Position numbers and translations under genes: made by a program. The notes beneath the pieces are model-generated. The model was not told where the DNA came from. It searched no databases and was given only the letters and a program-made list of their open reading frames with translations. A stretch of 64,000 bases of DNA from an uncultured Verrucomicrobiae bacterium (GTDB lineage: Bacteria; Verrucomicrobiota; Verrucomicrobiia; Limisphaerales; AAA164-E04): contig OX638380.1 of assembly GCA_951813855.1 (NCBI GenBank), positions 3,612,876-3,676,875 on the forward strand. The letters run 5' to 3'. Below, piece after piece: positions 18,833 to 29,420 of the stretch. Numbering within the stretch: position 1 is the first letter of the stretch; each line of letters begins with the position of its first letter.

Positions 18833-21800
18833 ATGGGATTGAGGAATTCGCCGATGCCGATGGCGATTGTCGGTTATAGCTACCGCCTTCCGGGGGGGAT
18901 CGAAACGGACGACGATTTTTGGCGTCTGCTGAGCGAGCGGGAGATCGTTCAGGTGCCCGTTGTGGATCGTTACGGGCAAGGTTATCGCCCGATCGACGGC
19001 TTATCGGGTCCCGGCCGTTTCGCGAGCGAATACGAGGGGTTGATTACCAAGGGCAGAGAGTATTTCCTGGATTATAGCCTCTTCGGTTTGTCTCGAAACG
19101 AGTTCTTCAACATGGACCTTCAAATTCGGATGTTGTTGGCTTGCGCTTGGGAACTGACGGAACAAGCCGGCTGGGATTTGCACTCCTTGCGCAACAGTCA
19201 GACGGGCGTGTTCATCGGCGGGCAGATACCGGCGGCGGCTCAGTGGAGGCCGATGAAAGGCAGCGTTATGTCCGACGTCATGAACAGCAGTCTGTCCATG
19301 CATGCCAATCGCATCTCCTACCATTTCAATTTGATGGGGCCGTCGTTGACTTGTTGTACGGCTTGCTCCTCCAGTCTTACTGCCCTGGACGTCGCGATTA
19401 AGTCGCTCCAAGCCGGCGATTGCGATCAGGCGATCGTCGGTTCCAGCAATTTTTTGGGGTCGCCGATTTCGAGCACGGGCTTTAACGCTCTCGGTGTCAT
19501 CAGCCCGGACGGCAAATGTAATTCTTTCGATGCCGGAGCCAACGGTTATATGCGTGCGGAAGGAGTTTTTCTGTACGCGGTTAAACCGCTGGAGGTGGCC
19601 GAACGAAACGGCGACGACATTTATGCGGTGGTGGAATCGACGGCGATCAATACCGCCGGTGCCGCCGACTACAGCGAAGGATTGGTTCAAGGCCGTTACA
19701 TCACCGCGCCTACCAGTCATTCCCAGCGAGACTTGATACGGCGCGCCTGCACTCGAGCAGGGCGTGATCCGCAGGAGTACGATTACTTGGAAGCTCATGC
19801 TACGGGAACTGTCGTTGGCGACCGCATCGAGGGAGGCGCTATCGCCGAAGTGTTCGGCAGCGGCGAGCGAGCGAGTCCGTTGCGAGTTGCCACAGTCAAA
19901 AGCAATCTGGGACATATGGAGGCGGCGGCCTTTCATTGTGCGCTGTTGAAGATCATTATGATGATTCAGCGGCGTACTTTCGCGCCCATTTCCAAGAACT
20001 TTTTGGTGCCGAATCCGGAGATTGATTTCGTCAAGGGGCAAATGCAAGTGCAAACGGCTTGCGAACCTTTTCCCGATCGATCGGCGGTTATCGGCATCAA
20101 TTCGTTCGGTTTCGGCGGCGCTAACGGGCATTGCGTCGTTCGCGAGTACGTTCCCGAACGGGCGAGGCTTTGGTCGGTGCCGTTGGCTCCGAAAGCCGGC
20201 TGCCTGCTTACGCTATCGGCCCGTACGGTCAAGGCCCTGACCCGAAGCGCCCGGCAGCTGAGGGAACTGTTGGGTAAACAGGATATCGATCTCTATACGT
20301 TGGCCGGCAACCTGAGTCGCCGCCGCACTCATTTCGCTACCCGCACGTCATTCGCGGTCCGCGACCGTCAGGAATTGCTCGCCGCGTTGGATACGTTCGT
20401 TCAGGAGGCCCAGCCGGTGGCTACGGTGGACGGAGAGGACCGGCGGTTGGCCATGGTCTTTTCCGGTCAGGGTACTCAGTGGGCCGGCTGCGGTCGCGAA
20501 TTGTACGAAGCCGAGCCGGTGTTTCGCCGGGCGATTGACGCGGTCGAGGAATGTTGGCGAAAGTATGCGGATCATTCCCTGCGCGAGGCCGCTTTTTCGA
20601 GTCCCCAGGAGCAACTGAACGAAGTGCAACTGGCCCAGCCGGTGATTTTCATGATCCAGTGCGGTTTGGTCGAGTTGCTTAAAACCTGGGGAGTTTATCC
20701 GGATTGCGTGGTCGGCCATAGTTCCGGCGAGGTGGCCGCCGCTTACGCCAGCGGCGCGATGTCTTTAGAGGAGGCCACCCACTTGGTTTACCATCGCGCT
20801 ATGCTCCAGCAAAGCCGAGCCGGATCCGGCCGCATGTTGGCGATCGGACTCGATCGTTTGGGCGTCGAAGAATTGCTCGAAACCTTGAAGGTGCCCTTTC
20901 GTCCCAAGGTCGGTCCGACTCAGGTGGAATTCGCTTGCGAAAACGCGCCGGCCAACGTGGTGCTCTGCGGCCAGGAAACCGCGCTGCGGCCCATCATGGC
21001 GGAATTGGACCGGCGGAATCTGCAGAATCAACTGCTGCCCGGAAACATCGCGTTCCATTCCACCGCCATGAATCCCATCAAGGACGAGGTGATGGACGCG
21101 CTCGCGTTTTTGAACGAACTCGAATTTGACGCGGACTTGCCCTTCGTTTCGTCGGTCACCGGTCGGAAAGCCGAGCGATTGGACAACGCGTATTGGTGGT
21201 CGAATATCCGCGAGCCCGTACTCTTTGCGGCGGCGATCGAAACGCTGCGGCGTGATTACCGGATCAACGTCGTGTTGGAACTCGCGCCGCACTGTTCCCT
21301 GCAAGGGACCGTCGCGCAGTGCGTGCAGGATTCTCCGGGGACGGTTTGCATTCCGACCTTGATGCGCGATTCGAGCAATTGCCTAGACTTTCAACAAGCC
21401 TTGGGGGCGCTATACCGTGCGGGCGTCGCCTTGGATTTTGCCGCGCAGTATCCGCGCCCGAAGTCGATAGCGCGGCAGCTTCCGGGCCATCCCCGGGAAG
21501 AACTAAACGATTTTAATACTTTGGCCGACGCCGTGTTTTTCAAACGGCAAGGAGAGTATTCCTTCGGCCCTTTGGTAGGTCATATCGTGCCTAGCCGCTA
21601 TAAGTTGTTCGAAGCTCGACTTTCCCAAGCCGATTTTCCCTGGCTGGCGGATCACTGTGTGCATCATGCGCCGATCATGCCGGCCATGGGCTACCTGGAA
21701 TTGATCATTCAGGCCATGGGCGGGGCGCCTTGCCAGATGGAAGAGTTGGAGTTATTGCAACCTTGTCCGATTCCTAAAGACGCGGTTCGCCTGCAGACGT

Positions 21801-24800
21801 CCTTGATTCCGGTCGCCAATATGCCGAACGAGTACACGGTTACCGTTTCGTCCCGGTCGTTCGAAGTCGAAGCGGATGACGAATTGCATTGCCGGGGCAA
21901 GGTTCGGCTCGTGGAAGAAGATCATAAAGTGACCGTGCCCCGGCAGTTGTCGGATTGGGATATCGGTCATTTCGAGGTCGTCCTCGACAAGGATCACGAT
22001 TTTTACGAGCGCCTGGAAGTGGTACTTAGCGAGACGTTTATGTACGGCCCTTACTTTCGGACGCTCAAGGGCATGACGGCCGGCATCCTAAACGGGCGAA
22101 TCGCTTGCCGCTTGGAGTTGGAAACCAGAGAGGAATATTGGACATCGAGTCAAAGAGAAGGCTACGTCACGAGTGTTCCGTTGCTCGACGGCGGAGTGCA
22201 ATTCTATCTGTTCCGCATGATGGATATGGCTGATATTTTCAGTATTCCCCAGCGGTTCGAAGGGGTGACGTTCGGCCGCCCGCCCACGGGCCCGAGGTTG
22301 ACCTGTATCGTCACTAATTTCGACGTCGACTCCATTGTCGCGAACGAACGAGGACAGTTCTTTACCAGCGGCGGCGAAACCTCGGGAGGCAGTATCTCTT
22401 TCTATGACCGGGACATGGGCGAACTCGTCTTGCATATCGACAATTATATTTGCTTCGTGTCTCACCCCAAATGGAACAGTCTTAAAGACAGCAAGCACTT
22501 GATCGCTTGGCAGCCGAAATTCGTGCCGACGGGAGACCCGTTGAACAAGCGGCTTCCGGAGGGAGATATCGAGCCGGCGGCGCTGATCGCCGCTTTCGAG
22601 CGGCCGAAATCAGGCGAACGCTACGCTTGTCATTTGGTAGAGTATGCTGGAAACCGCGACCCCGAACGAACCGTACTCAAGGAATGCCTCGATTATCTTT
22701 CGCAACCCGACGGACAATCCGAATATTGGTTGCTCGGCGACGACGAACAGAGCATGCGGGCGTTCTATGAAGCGTTTAATCAACGGCATGCCGCGTTGCG
22801 GTTCGAACGGATCGACGAGACTGCTCCGTGGGACGATAAAAACGGGCTGTTGCGGCCGAACAGCGCGGAAATCATGTTCCTGCACGGCGACGAGGAAACG
22901 CCGGGGCCGGAAATCTGGGAAACGGCGCGCCGGTTGTTGGTCGCCGGCGGGTTGGCGTTAATCGCTCACGGCGAGGACGAACCCGTTCGCCCTGCCGAGG
23001 GTTGGACTCTGGTGAGAGCCGGTCGGCGTACGACCCTGTTGCAAGCGCCGGCCACCGAGCCGGCGGCCGGCGGCTCCGAACTGCCGGCCCCGCGGTGGGC
23101 GCTGGGCGAATCGGGAAGTTTGGCATCGGATTGGGTCGCTTTGATCGGATCCTCGGACACTCATTTGCTTCCTGAAACGTCTTTGGAGCCCGAAGCTCTT
23201 CAGGTGTTGGAAACGTGGCCGCGGGCGAACGAAGTGCAGGCGATCGATTTTTTCTGCGGCGCGGATGCGGACGATCCGACCGGCGAAAAAACGGTGAAGC
23301 GGCTGGTCGCATTTGTGCAGGCGCTGGTTTGGTATCGGACGGATCGCGAGACCTGTCCCTGTCGGTTGACGGTTGTCACTCGGGGCGCGGCTTATGAGGT
23401 CGACGATCCCCGCGGGAGCGCTCTGTGGGGAGCGGTGCGGAGCATGTCGCGGGAAATCGACATCGAATCGCAACTCGAGTTTCGCTTGGTGGATTTGGGC
23501 ACGGCCGAGGATCTGACGACGTTGGCGTCGCTGGCTCGGCGCGATTTGCGCGAGCGCGAATTGGCGGTGCGGCAGAATCGCCTGTGGGCGCCGCGGATGA
23601 TCAGCGTGCCAAAGCGGTATGCCAGCGTGCCGGCCGGCGAAAAAATTAATTACCGACTCGACTTGGTCAATCCGGGACAGATTTCGGGTTTGGAAATGAA
23701 GACTTTCGAAGCCCCGCCGGTAAAAAGAGACGACGTGGAAATCGAGGTGTCGGCGGCGGCGCTTAATTTCCGAGACATCATGATTACCCTGGGGCTTTTG
23801 CCGTCGTTGGCCTTCGAACGTTCGGCATTCGGTTACGCCGTCGGCATGGAAGGCTGCGGCGTCGTAAGCCGGGTAGGTTCGGAGGTGCAGCGATTTCGTC
23901 CGGGCGACGAAGTGTCGTTTATTCAAAGCGGCAGCATTGCCGGCCGGGTCGTGGTCGACCAGAATCTCGTCCTTCACAAACCGAGGCGATTGAAGCGGGA
24001 GGAGGCCGCGTCGGTTTTGTCGGTCTATGTGACGGCATATTATTCGTTGGTTTATTTGGGGCGGTTGAGCAAGAACAAGCGCGTGCTGATACACTCCGGG
24101 ATGGGCGGGGTCGGACAAGCCGCTATCTCGGTGGCCAAACACGTGGGCGCCGAGATTTACGCTACCGCCGGCAGCCAAGACAAACGCGATCAATTGCTGG
24201 CCAAGGGAGCGGTCGCGGCCTTCGATTCCCATGATTACGGTTGGTACGACGAGTTGATGGAAGCGACTGGCGGCGAGGGAGTCGACGTCATTTTGAACTC
24301 GTTAGCCGGCCGTCATGTCGAGTTGTGTTTGCAGGCTCTGCGTCCGGGCGGCTGGCACTGCGAAATCGGCAAGGTCGATATCTATTCCGACAACGAACTC
24401 AGATTGCGCGTTTTCCGCAAAAACCTTCGTTTCGCGGCCATCGACGTCGACCGCTTGCTGCTCGACGATCCCTTTTTGATCCGCGAGATCTCCCGGATTT
24501 GCCTGGACTTGCTCGAGACCGGCGCGTTTTCGTCGTTGCCCGTTACGGTTTTCCCGTATCGGGATTACGAGAAGGTTTTCCGGTTGATGACTACCGGCCA
24601 GCATCAGGGAAAGCTCGTGCTGCAAGCTCCCGAAGATTCCGACCGGTTAGGGATCCCGATTACCGATTTACGACCGTTGTTCGACCCGGAAGCGACCTAT
24701 TTGGTGACCGGCGGTTTGGGAGGGTTCGGACTTCGGGTGATTCCTTATCTGATTTGCGCCGGCGCCCGTCATATTACCTTGATGGATCGCGACCCTAAGC

Positions 24801-25843
24801 GCCGGCGCGATATCGACTGGATGATCAAGGTTTCTTCTCTGAAGTACATCGACGCGCCGTTCGAATTCGACATCGTAACGGGCGACGTGGCCGTCGAAGC
24901 AGACGTGAGGCGCTGCGTCGCCAATCTGAAGAAGCCGCTTAAGGGGATATTCCATCTCGCCGGGGTCTTGGACGATCGTTTGCTGGACGATCTGACTGCG
25001 GAATCCGTGGCGAAGGTGTTCGCGCCCAAAGCCCATGGAGCCATTCATCTTCATCGCGCCACCAGCGATCATCAGCTCGATCACTTCGTGATGTTTTCTT
25101 CCACTTCCTCCGTGGTCGGCAATCCGGGACAAATCAACTACAGTGCGGCCAATGCCTTTATGGACGGATTGGCGGCCTGTCGGCGCCGGGAGGGCAAACC
25201 GGGCCTGTCTTTTATCATGACGGCTATCGTCGATGCCGGCATGGCTTCGCGCAGCCTGCCGGTGATGCGGATGTTGCGAGCTTCCGGCTTGCCTCCGATA
25301 AGCAGCGAATTCGCTATTTCCAACTTGGATTACGCGTTGCGCTCGACTTCCGGCCATGATCATTTGGTAGCCGTCTTGTTCGAACGCCTCGGTTGGATGG
25401 TCGATACGGCGGATTATTTGCGGATCGGGCGCCATATGCGAAATCAGGACGCCTTTAAAGTCGCCGCCGAAGACAGTCTGACGCTCGACAACGTCGTGGC
25501 GCAAATTGTCGAGAAGGTGGCCGAACTTTGCGGTCACGACGAATGCAGTCCGGATGAATTGTTGGCCAATTACGGACTGACTTCGATTTCGGTAGCCGAG
25601 TTGATGACCTTCATTCAGATGCAGTTCAATTTCCGGGTGAGCGTGATCGAATTGATGACCAAGGCGACCGCTTTGTCGCTGGCGCAGAACATCATTCACG
25701 GGAAGCAGAACGACGAGGCCGATCAGGACGGGGCGGAGGCGGGGGGCACCCAAGATGCCGTTAAGGTTGTCGAACGTAGCGTGCGCCGGGTGCCGTCGGT
25801 TTTCGCCAACGCTTACGAAGATCATTTTCCTCAGAGCGGCTAA
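18833..25843 (+). CDS. Fully reducing mono-modular type I polyketide synthase
   Basis: The 2336-residue protein begins 9 bases after AAGGGGGAA. Domains in order: ketosynthase (about 7-435; Cys178 in CTACSSSL, His322 in EAHATGT, His361 in NLGHMEA); acyltransferase (about 545-840; Ser630 in GHSSGE, with an AFH motif that favours malonyl-CoA); dehydratase (about 905-1190; His941 and Asp1119); a structural stretch of about 400 residues with no methyltransferase motif; enoyl reductase (about 1610-1920; HSGMGGVGQAAISVAK); ketoreductase (about 1950-2190; TGGLGGFG, Tyr2103); and an ACP with Ser2251 in YGLTSISV. There is no thioesterase. Known single-module reducing synthases act iteratively and make fatty-acid-like chains; product and chain length cannot be read from sequence. 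The dehydratase motif has His where Gly is usual (HCVHHAPIMP). Confidence 0.93.
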   Translation: MGLRNSPMPMAIVGYSYRLPGGIETDDDFWRLLSEREIVQVPVVDRYGQGYRPIDGLSGPGRFASEYEGLITKGREYFLDYSLFGLSRNEFFNMDLQIRMLLACAWELTEQAGWDLHSLRNSQTGVFIGGQIPAAAQWRPMKGSVMSDVMNSSLSMHANRISYHFNLMGPSLTCCTACSSSLTALDVAIKSLQAGDCDQAIVGSSNFLGSPISSTGFNALGVISPDGKCNSFDAGANGYMRAEGVFLYAVKPLEVAERNGDDIYAVVESTAINTAGAADYSEGLVQGRYITAPTSHSQRDLIRRACTRAGRDPQEYDYLEAHATGTVVGDRIEGGAIAEVFGSGERASPLRVATVKSNLGHMEAAAFHCALLKIIMMIQRRTFAPISKNFLVPNPEIDFVKGQMQVQTACEPFPDRSAVIGINSFGFGGANGHCVVREYVPERARLWSVPLAPKAGCLLTLSARTVKALTRSARQLRELLGKQDIDLYTLAGNLSRRRTHFATRTSFAVRDRQELLAALDTFVQEAQPVATVDGEDRRLAMVFSGQGTQWAGCGRELYEAEPVFRRAIDAVEECWRKYADHSLREAAFSSPQEQLNEVQLAQPVIFMIQCGLVELLKTWGVYPDCVVGHSSGEVAAAYASGAMSLEEATHLVYHRAMLQQSRAGSGRMLAIGLDRLGVEELLETLKVPFRPKVGPTQVEFACENAPANVVLCGQETALRPIMAELDRRNLQNQLLPGNIAFHSTAMNPIKDEVMDALAFLNELEFDADLPFVSSVTGRKAERLDNAYWWSNIREPVLFAAAIETLRRDYRINVVLELAPHCSLQGTVAQCVQDSPGTVCIPTLMRDSSNCLDFQQALGALYRAGVALDFAAQYPRPKSIARQLPGHPREELNDFNTLADAVFFKRQGEYSFGPLVGHIVPSRYKLFEARLSQADFPWLADHCVHHAPIMPAMGYLELIIQAMGGAPCQMEELELLQPCPIPKDAVRLQTSLIPVANMPNEYTVTVSSRSFEVEADDELHCRGKVRLVEEDHKVTVPRQLSDWDIGHFEVVLDKDHDFYERLEVVLSETFMYGPYFRTLKGMTAGILNGRIACRLELETREEYWTSSQREGYVTSVPLLDGGVQFYLFRMMDMADIFSIPQRFEGVTFGRPPTGPRLTCIVTNFDVDSIVANERGQFFTSGGETSGGSISFYDRDMGELVLHIDNYICFVSHPKWNSLKDSKHLIAWQPKFVPTGDPLNKRLPEGDIEPAALIAAFERPKSGERYACHLVEYAGNRDPERTVLKECLDYLSQPDGQSEYWLLGDDEQSMRAFYEAFNQRHAALRFERIDETAPWDDKNGLLRPNSAEIMFLHGDEETPGPEIWETARRLLVAGGLALIAHGEDEPVRPAEGWTLVRAGRRTTLLQAPATEPAAGGSELPAPRWALGESGSLASDWVALIGSSDTHLLPETSLEPEALQVLETWPRANEVQAIDFFCGADADDPTGEKTVKRLVAFVQALVWYRTDRETCPCRLTVVTRGAAYEVDDPRGSALWGAVRSMSREIDIESQLEFRLVDLGTAEDLTTLASLARRDLRERELAVRQNRLWAPRMISVPKRYASVPAGEKINYRLDLVNPGQISGLEMKTFEAPPVKRDDVEIEVSAAALNFRDIMITLGLLPSLAFERSAFGYAVGMEGCGVVSRVGSEVQRFRPGDEVSFIQSGSIAGRVVVDQNLVLHKPRRLKREEAASVLSVYVTAYYSLVYLGRLSKNKRVLIHSGMGGVGQAAISVAKHVGAEIYATAGSQDKRDQLLAKGAVAAFDSHDYGWYDELMEATGGEGVDVILNSLAGRHVELCLQALRPGGWHCEIGKVDIYSDNELRLRVFRKNLRFAAIDVDRLLLDDPFLIREISRICLDLLETGAFSSLPVTVFPYRDYEKVFRLMTTGQHQGKLVLQAPEDSDRLGIPITDLRPLFDPEATYLVTGGLGGFGLRVIPYLICAGARHITLMDRDPKRRRDIDWMIKVSSLKYIDAPFEFDIVTGDVAVEADVRRCVANLKKPLKGIFHLAGVLDDRLLDDLTAESVAKVFAPKAHGAIHLHRATSDHQLDHFVMFSSTSSVVGNPGQINYSAANAFMDGLAACRRREGKPGLSFIMTAIVDAGMASRSLPVMRMLRASGLPPISSEFAISNLDYALRSTSGHDHLVAVLFERLGWMVDTADYLRIGRHMRNQDAFKVAAEDSLTLDNVVAQIVEKVAELCGHDECSPDELLANYGLTSISVAELMTFIQMQFNFRVSVIELMTKATALSLAQNIIHGKQNDEADQDGAEAGGTQDAVKVVERSVRRVPSVFANAYEDHFPQSG

Positions 25844-26097
25844 GGAACGGCGATGGGATCGTTCGATAATCCGTCGCTTCGGGAAATCGCGGAAGGCGGG
25901 AACGTACTTGGGGCGGCGGCTGAATATTCGGTTTTCCCGCCAAGGCGCCTCGGTCGTCAGATCGGTTCGTGATTCTGGAAAGCGGCATGACCTCGGTTCC
26001 TCCGGAAGTATCGTTCGGAGCAGGCGTTATTGCGGTTGCATTGTCAGGGCGATAGCGCTGGTTTGGTTTGGAGATCAGTTCAAGAGAAAAAGCGAAT

Positions 26098-28590
26098 ATG
26101 ACGGGACAAACGGTCGAGGATCAGACGGTGGCTCCATTGGAAGGCGAACTGCCGCCGCGGTGCAAGCGAGACGTGGACACGCTTCGCCGATTCGTACTCG
26201 AATCGATCACCGAGGAATCACCGGCCGCCGCCGTTGGCGATGCGTTCAAGGAAGTGTTGCTGACCGGAGCCACCGGTTTCGTCGGGAGGTTTTTCCTCCG
26301 TGATTTGTTGTGGAAGAGCGAGGATTTGGTGGTGCATTGCCTAGTGCGAGCCGAAAACGACGAACTGGGGCGTCAACGCATCGAAAACGCCTTGCGGGAG
26401 GCCGAGCTCTGGGACGATTCCTTCGGGGAGCGAATTCAGACGGTCGCCGGCGATATCGAGAAGGATCGATTCGGCTTGAGCGCCGAACGATTCGAGGATT
26501 TGGGTCGGCGAATCGACGCCGTATACCATAGCGCGGCGCGATTGAGTCTGACGGTGTCATATGCCGCCATCAGCAAAGCCAACACGTGGAGCATACGCAG
26601 TGTGCTCGAACTGTGTTTGAAAACCCGGTTTAAACATTTGTTCTACGTTTCGACCATGGGGATATTTCCGGAATATTTTCTCGGATTTCAGAAGGAATTC
26701 GCCGATTGCCGTATTGACCATCAAATGACGCCGGATATCGGCAAAATGACGAAACACTTTCCGCTCGGTTTATTCGGATATTCCTGGAGCAAGCTAGTTA
26801 CCGAACAGGTGTTGTTGCATGCCCATCAGGCGGGGTTGCCGCTGGCGATTTTCCGATTTCCGATCGTGAACATGGCCAGCACAGGTTTTTTTCAGGTCGC
26901 GAACATTATGTTGCGTATCGTTGCGTCGGTTAATGTCGTGAATATGAGACCGCCGGGCGTCGCGATTTGCTCGGCCGTCGAACCGGTCGATACCTTGAGC
27001 GAATTTACGGTGGCGATATCGCTGAATCCGCGCCGGAGCCATCTGATATATCAGTGTTGCAATCCCGAGATCGAAAATCCCGAGATCGATTACCCGGAGT
27101 TCGGGTTTTATTTCCAGGATGTCTCCTACGAAAAGTTCAAATTGGCTTGCCGGGCGCATGGCGATAAATTGCCGGTTCACTCGCAATGGGCCTTGTTGGA
27201 CTATCTCGCTCCCTATTGGCTTGACGAGTATCGGACCCTTACCAAACAACCGGTTTGCGACCGCGCTATCCGGGAAGATTGCCCGCACCCGATCCTGTGG
27301 CCGAATAGCATAGCCATGCTTAAGCGATTTGACGAATGGATCAGAAAGTATCCGGAGTCCTGGCCATACAGCCGCGCTAAAAGCCGATTGGATTACGATT
27401 GCATGATTCAACGGGCCGAAACGTACGCCGCGGACGAAGGAGTTTCCTTCGAGGAAATCTATCCCGAATGGATGCGAAAAAACCTGAAAGTATTGTTGGA
27501 TCATCTCAACTTACCAGAGACCAGGATTCTCGAAGAGAAACGGTCGGATGTAGTTTACGACTGTGCACGAATGCTCATCAATCACGCCAAACTCGCGGGA
27601 GAACGTCAGCGCCATCCGGAGATTCGGCAGGAGGAAATCATCCGTCCGGTGTTCATCATCGGGATCAACCGTTCCGGCACCACGTTTTTGCATCGGCTGA
27701 TGTCCCGGGATCCGAGGTTCGGCACTCTCAGACTCTACGAATACGGGAAACCGGTCATGACGCAGGAGGAGTATGCCACTGTCGCCGGTACTGAAGAGGA
27801 TCCCCGGCGAAGAGGGATCGACGAATTAATCGATGCCTTTGGAATTCGCGATATGCTCGAGGGGTCGCATTACATCGACATTGACGAACCGGAAGAGGAT
27901 TTTCCGTTGTTGAGAATGGCTTTTCTGAGTTGGATTATGGTAGCACGGTATCCGGTGCCGACTTTCCGAAAGTGGTTAGTAGAGCGAGGGTCCCAGGACG
28001 CTTACACTTTACACCGTGAGATCATGCGACATTTTAATTGGCAGCACCGCCAGCGGAAAGCCAATCGGATGCAACAGTGGTTGTTCAAGATGCCCTTTCA
28101 TCTCATGGAACTGGAGACTCTGCTCGAAACCTATCCGGATGCGGTATTTATTCAAACGCACCGCGAACCGATTCAGTTCATGGCCTCGTGGAACAGTTTG
28201 GTGGAGCAAACGCGCAGTATTACCTGTAAGCCTGGATCTCGTCATGAGCTGGGAGCCGAGCAATTGAAATTGATGAGCGACGTGCTCCATAACTCCGTCG
28301 ATTTCCGTTTGGCTCACCCTGAATTGAAGGACCGTTGGGTAGACGTCAAATTTACGGACCTGATCGGAACCCCCATTGCTGTCATGGAAAGTATTTACGA
28401 GCGTTTCAATTGGCCGTTGGAGGAGGCGACGATCGGGGGCATGGAAAAATGGATGGACCGACAAGCGGAACATCGGAGTCGAGAAAAACGCCGCCGTTAT
28501 CAATTGGAGGAATTTGGGCTAACGGAAGAATTGGTCAACTCGGCGTTCGATAAGTACCGCGATTTCATTACCAGTCAAGGGATCAGATAG
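26098..28590 (+). CDS. Thioester reductase-sulfotransferase fusion
   Basis: The 830-residue protein joins two enzymes. Residues about 50-400 are a NAD(P)-binding thioester reductase domain: LLTGATGFVGRFFLRDLL, then YSWSK near 227, the Y-x-x-x-K pair of extended short-chain reductases. Residues about 515-830 are a PAPS-dependent sulfotransferase (Sulfotransfer_3 type): FIIGINRSGTTFLHRLMSRD binds the 5'-phosphosulfate, and FIQTHREPIQFMASW is the 3'-phosphate region. The ATG at 26098 is chosen over an upstream TTG at 26068. The gene follows the synthase by 254 bases on the same strand. Because the synthase lacks a thioesterase, this protein is the likely releasing enzyme, reducing the acyl-ACP to aldehyde or alcohol and sulfating a hydroxyl. 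The order of steps is inferred. Confidence 0.88.
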   Translation: MTGQTVEDQTVAPLEGELPPRCKRDVDTLRRFVLESITEESPAAAVGDAFKEVLLTGATGFVGRFFLRDLLWKSEDLVVHCLVRAENDELGRQRIENALREAELWDDSFGERIQTVAGDIEKDRFGLSAERFEDLGRRIDAVYHSAARLSLTVSYAAISKANTWSIRSVLELCLKTRFKHLFYVSTMGIFPEYFLGFQKEFADCRIDHQMTPDIGKMTKHFPLGLFGYSWSKLVTEQVLLHAHQAGLPLAIFRFPIVNMASTGFFQVANIMLRIVASVNVVNMRPPGVAICSAVEPVDTLSEFTVAISLNPRRSHLIYQCCNPEIENPEIDYPEFGFYFQDVSYEKFKLACRAHGDKLPVHSQWALLDYLAPYWLDEYRTLTKQPVCDRAIREDCPHPILWPNSIAMLKRFDEWIRKYPESWPYSRAKSRLDYDCMIQRAETYAADEGVSFEEIYPEWMRKNLKVLLDHLNLPETRILEEKRSDVVYDCARMLINHAKLAGERQRHPEIRQEEIIRPVFIIGINRSGTTFLHRLMSRDPRFGTLRLYEYGKPVMTQEEYATVAGTEEDPRRRGIDELIDAFGIRDMLEGSHYIDIDEPEEDFPLLRMAFLSWIMVARYPVPTFRKWLVERGSQDAYTLHREIMRHFNWQHRQRKANRMQQWLFKMPFHLMELETLLETYPDAVFIQTHREPIQFMASWNSLVEQTRSITCKPGSRHELGAEQLKLMSDVLHNSVDFRLAHPELKDRWVDVKFTDLIGTPIAVMESIYERFNWPLEEATIGGMEKWMDRQAEHRSREKRRRYQLEEFGLTEELVNSAFDKYRDFITSQGIR

Positions 28591-29420
28591 CGGAGAAGCC
28601 GGTTCGGATTATGGGGTTTGACGAGACGATAACGACGAAACTCAGGGGAGGTCGCCCCGGTGCCGTTTCTCGTTGCTTCGACCGCTTTCACGCTCATCGG
28701 TTCGCTGTTTCAACTCGACGCGGCTCATTTGGCGGCCTCATTACGGCAAATTGAATAGAGGGATAAAGGTAATGGCGAAGCGCGGCGTTATTGAGTTAAA
28801 TGGCTAGCCACTCTACGGAAAGAACGTTACTTATTCGATTTTCCGAGACTAGGGGGATGATATGCCACCTGAAGCACGCGACGTATTGAGGGTCAATTTG
28901 GTCTTGATTGGTCCTGATCCGCTGGCCAAAAACGAGGAAGCACGGGACTTTTGAGATGTAATTGGTCCTGATATTTCGCTTGCTTTGAAGCGGGAGAGAA
29001 CAAGCAGCACTCAATGCCAGAACGCGCTGTTATTGAGAGGGGATTTTCTGAGGAGAAAGATTTTAATCGGTTGGCGGAAATCTACGAATTTGTTGTCGAC
29101 AATTCCAAATTCTATTCGACAAGGAACCTTATTTTTGTTCGGCGACGAAGCAGACACATCGAATGCCAATTATTGGCTTGATATTCCGCTAGTTGTTAGA
29201 TTTCGTCAGTATCGTCAGTCGAGAGCTTTATTGAGAATTTTATATTGACTAGAGGAATTCAAGGAAATGGAAAACGGTGGGGCAGATGGATGCAAACCGC
29301 TGATCATTGGGGTGAAAGTTATGGCGAAACGCTCTGTCATCAGGGACTGGTTTGGTTGGCTCGTCAATTTAAACGATATTATCCTGATAATCTGCCGAGA
29401 TCCTATGGACTCTCGCATTT
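28591..29420. other. Decayed sequence, no intact gene
   Basis: No intact gene is visible. From about 29040 short coherent stretches appear on the plus strand in one or two frames (for example DFNRLAEIYEFVVDNSKFYS and, near 29260, RWGRWMQTADHWGESYGETL) with stops between. They look like a degraded coding sequence cut at 29421 by the ISAzo13 element. I do not recognise the original protein. Confidence 0.35.

Noticed and set aside
22958..24232. Long minus-strand frames inside the PKS gene
   Set aside because: They lie opposite clear PKS domains and have arginine/histidine-rich, non-protein-like composition.
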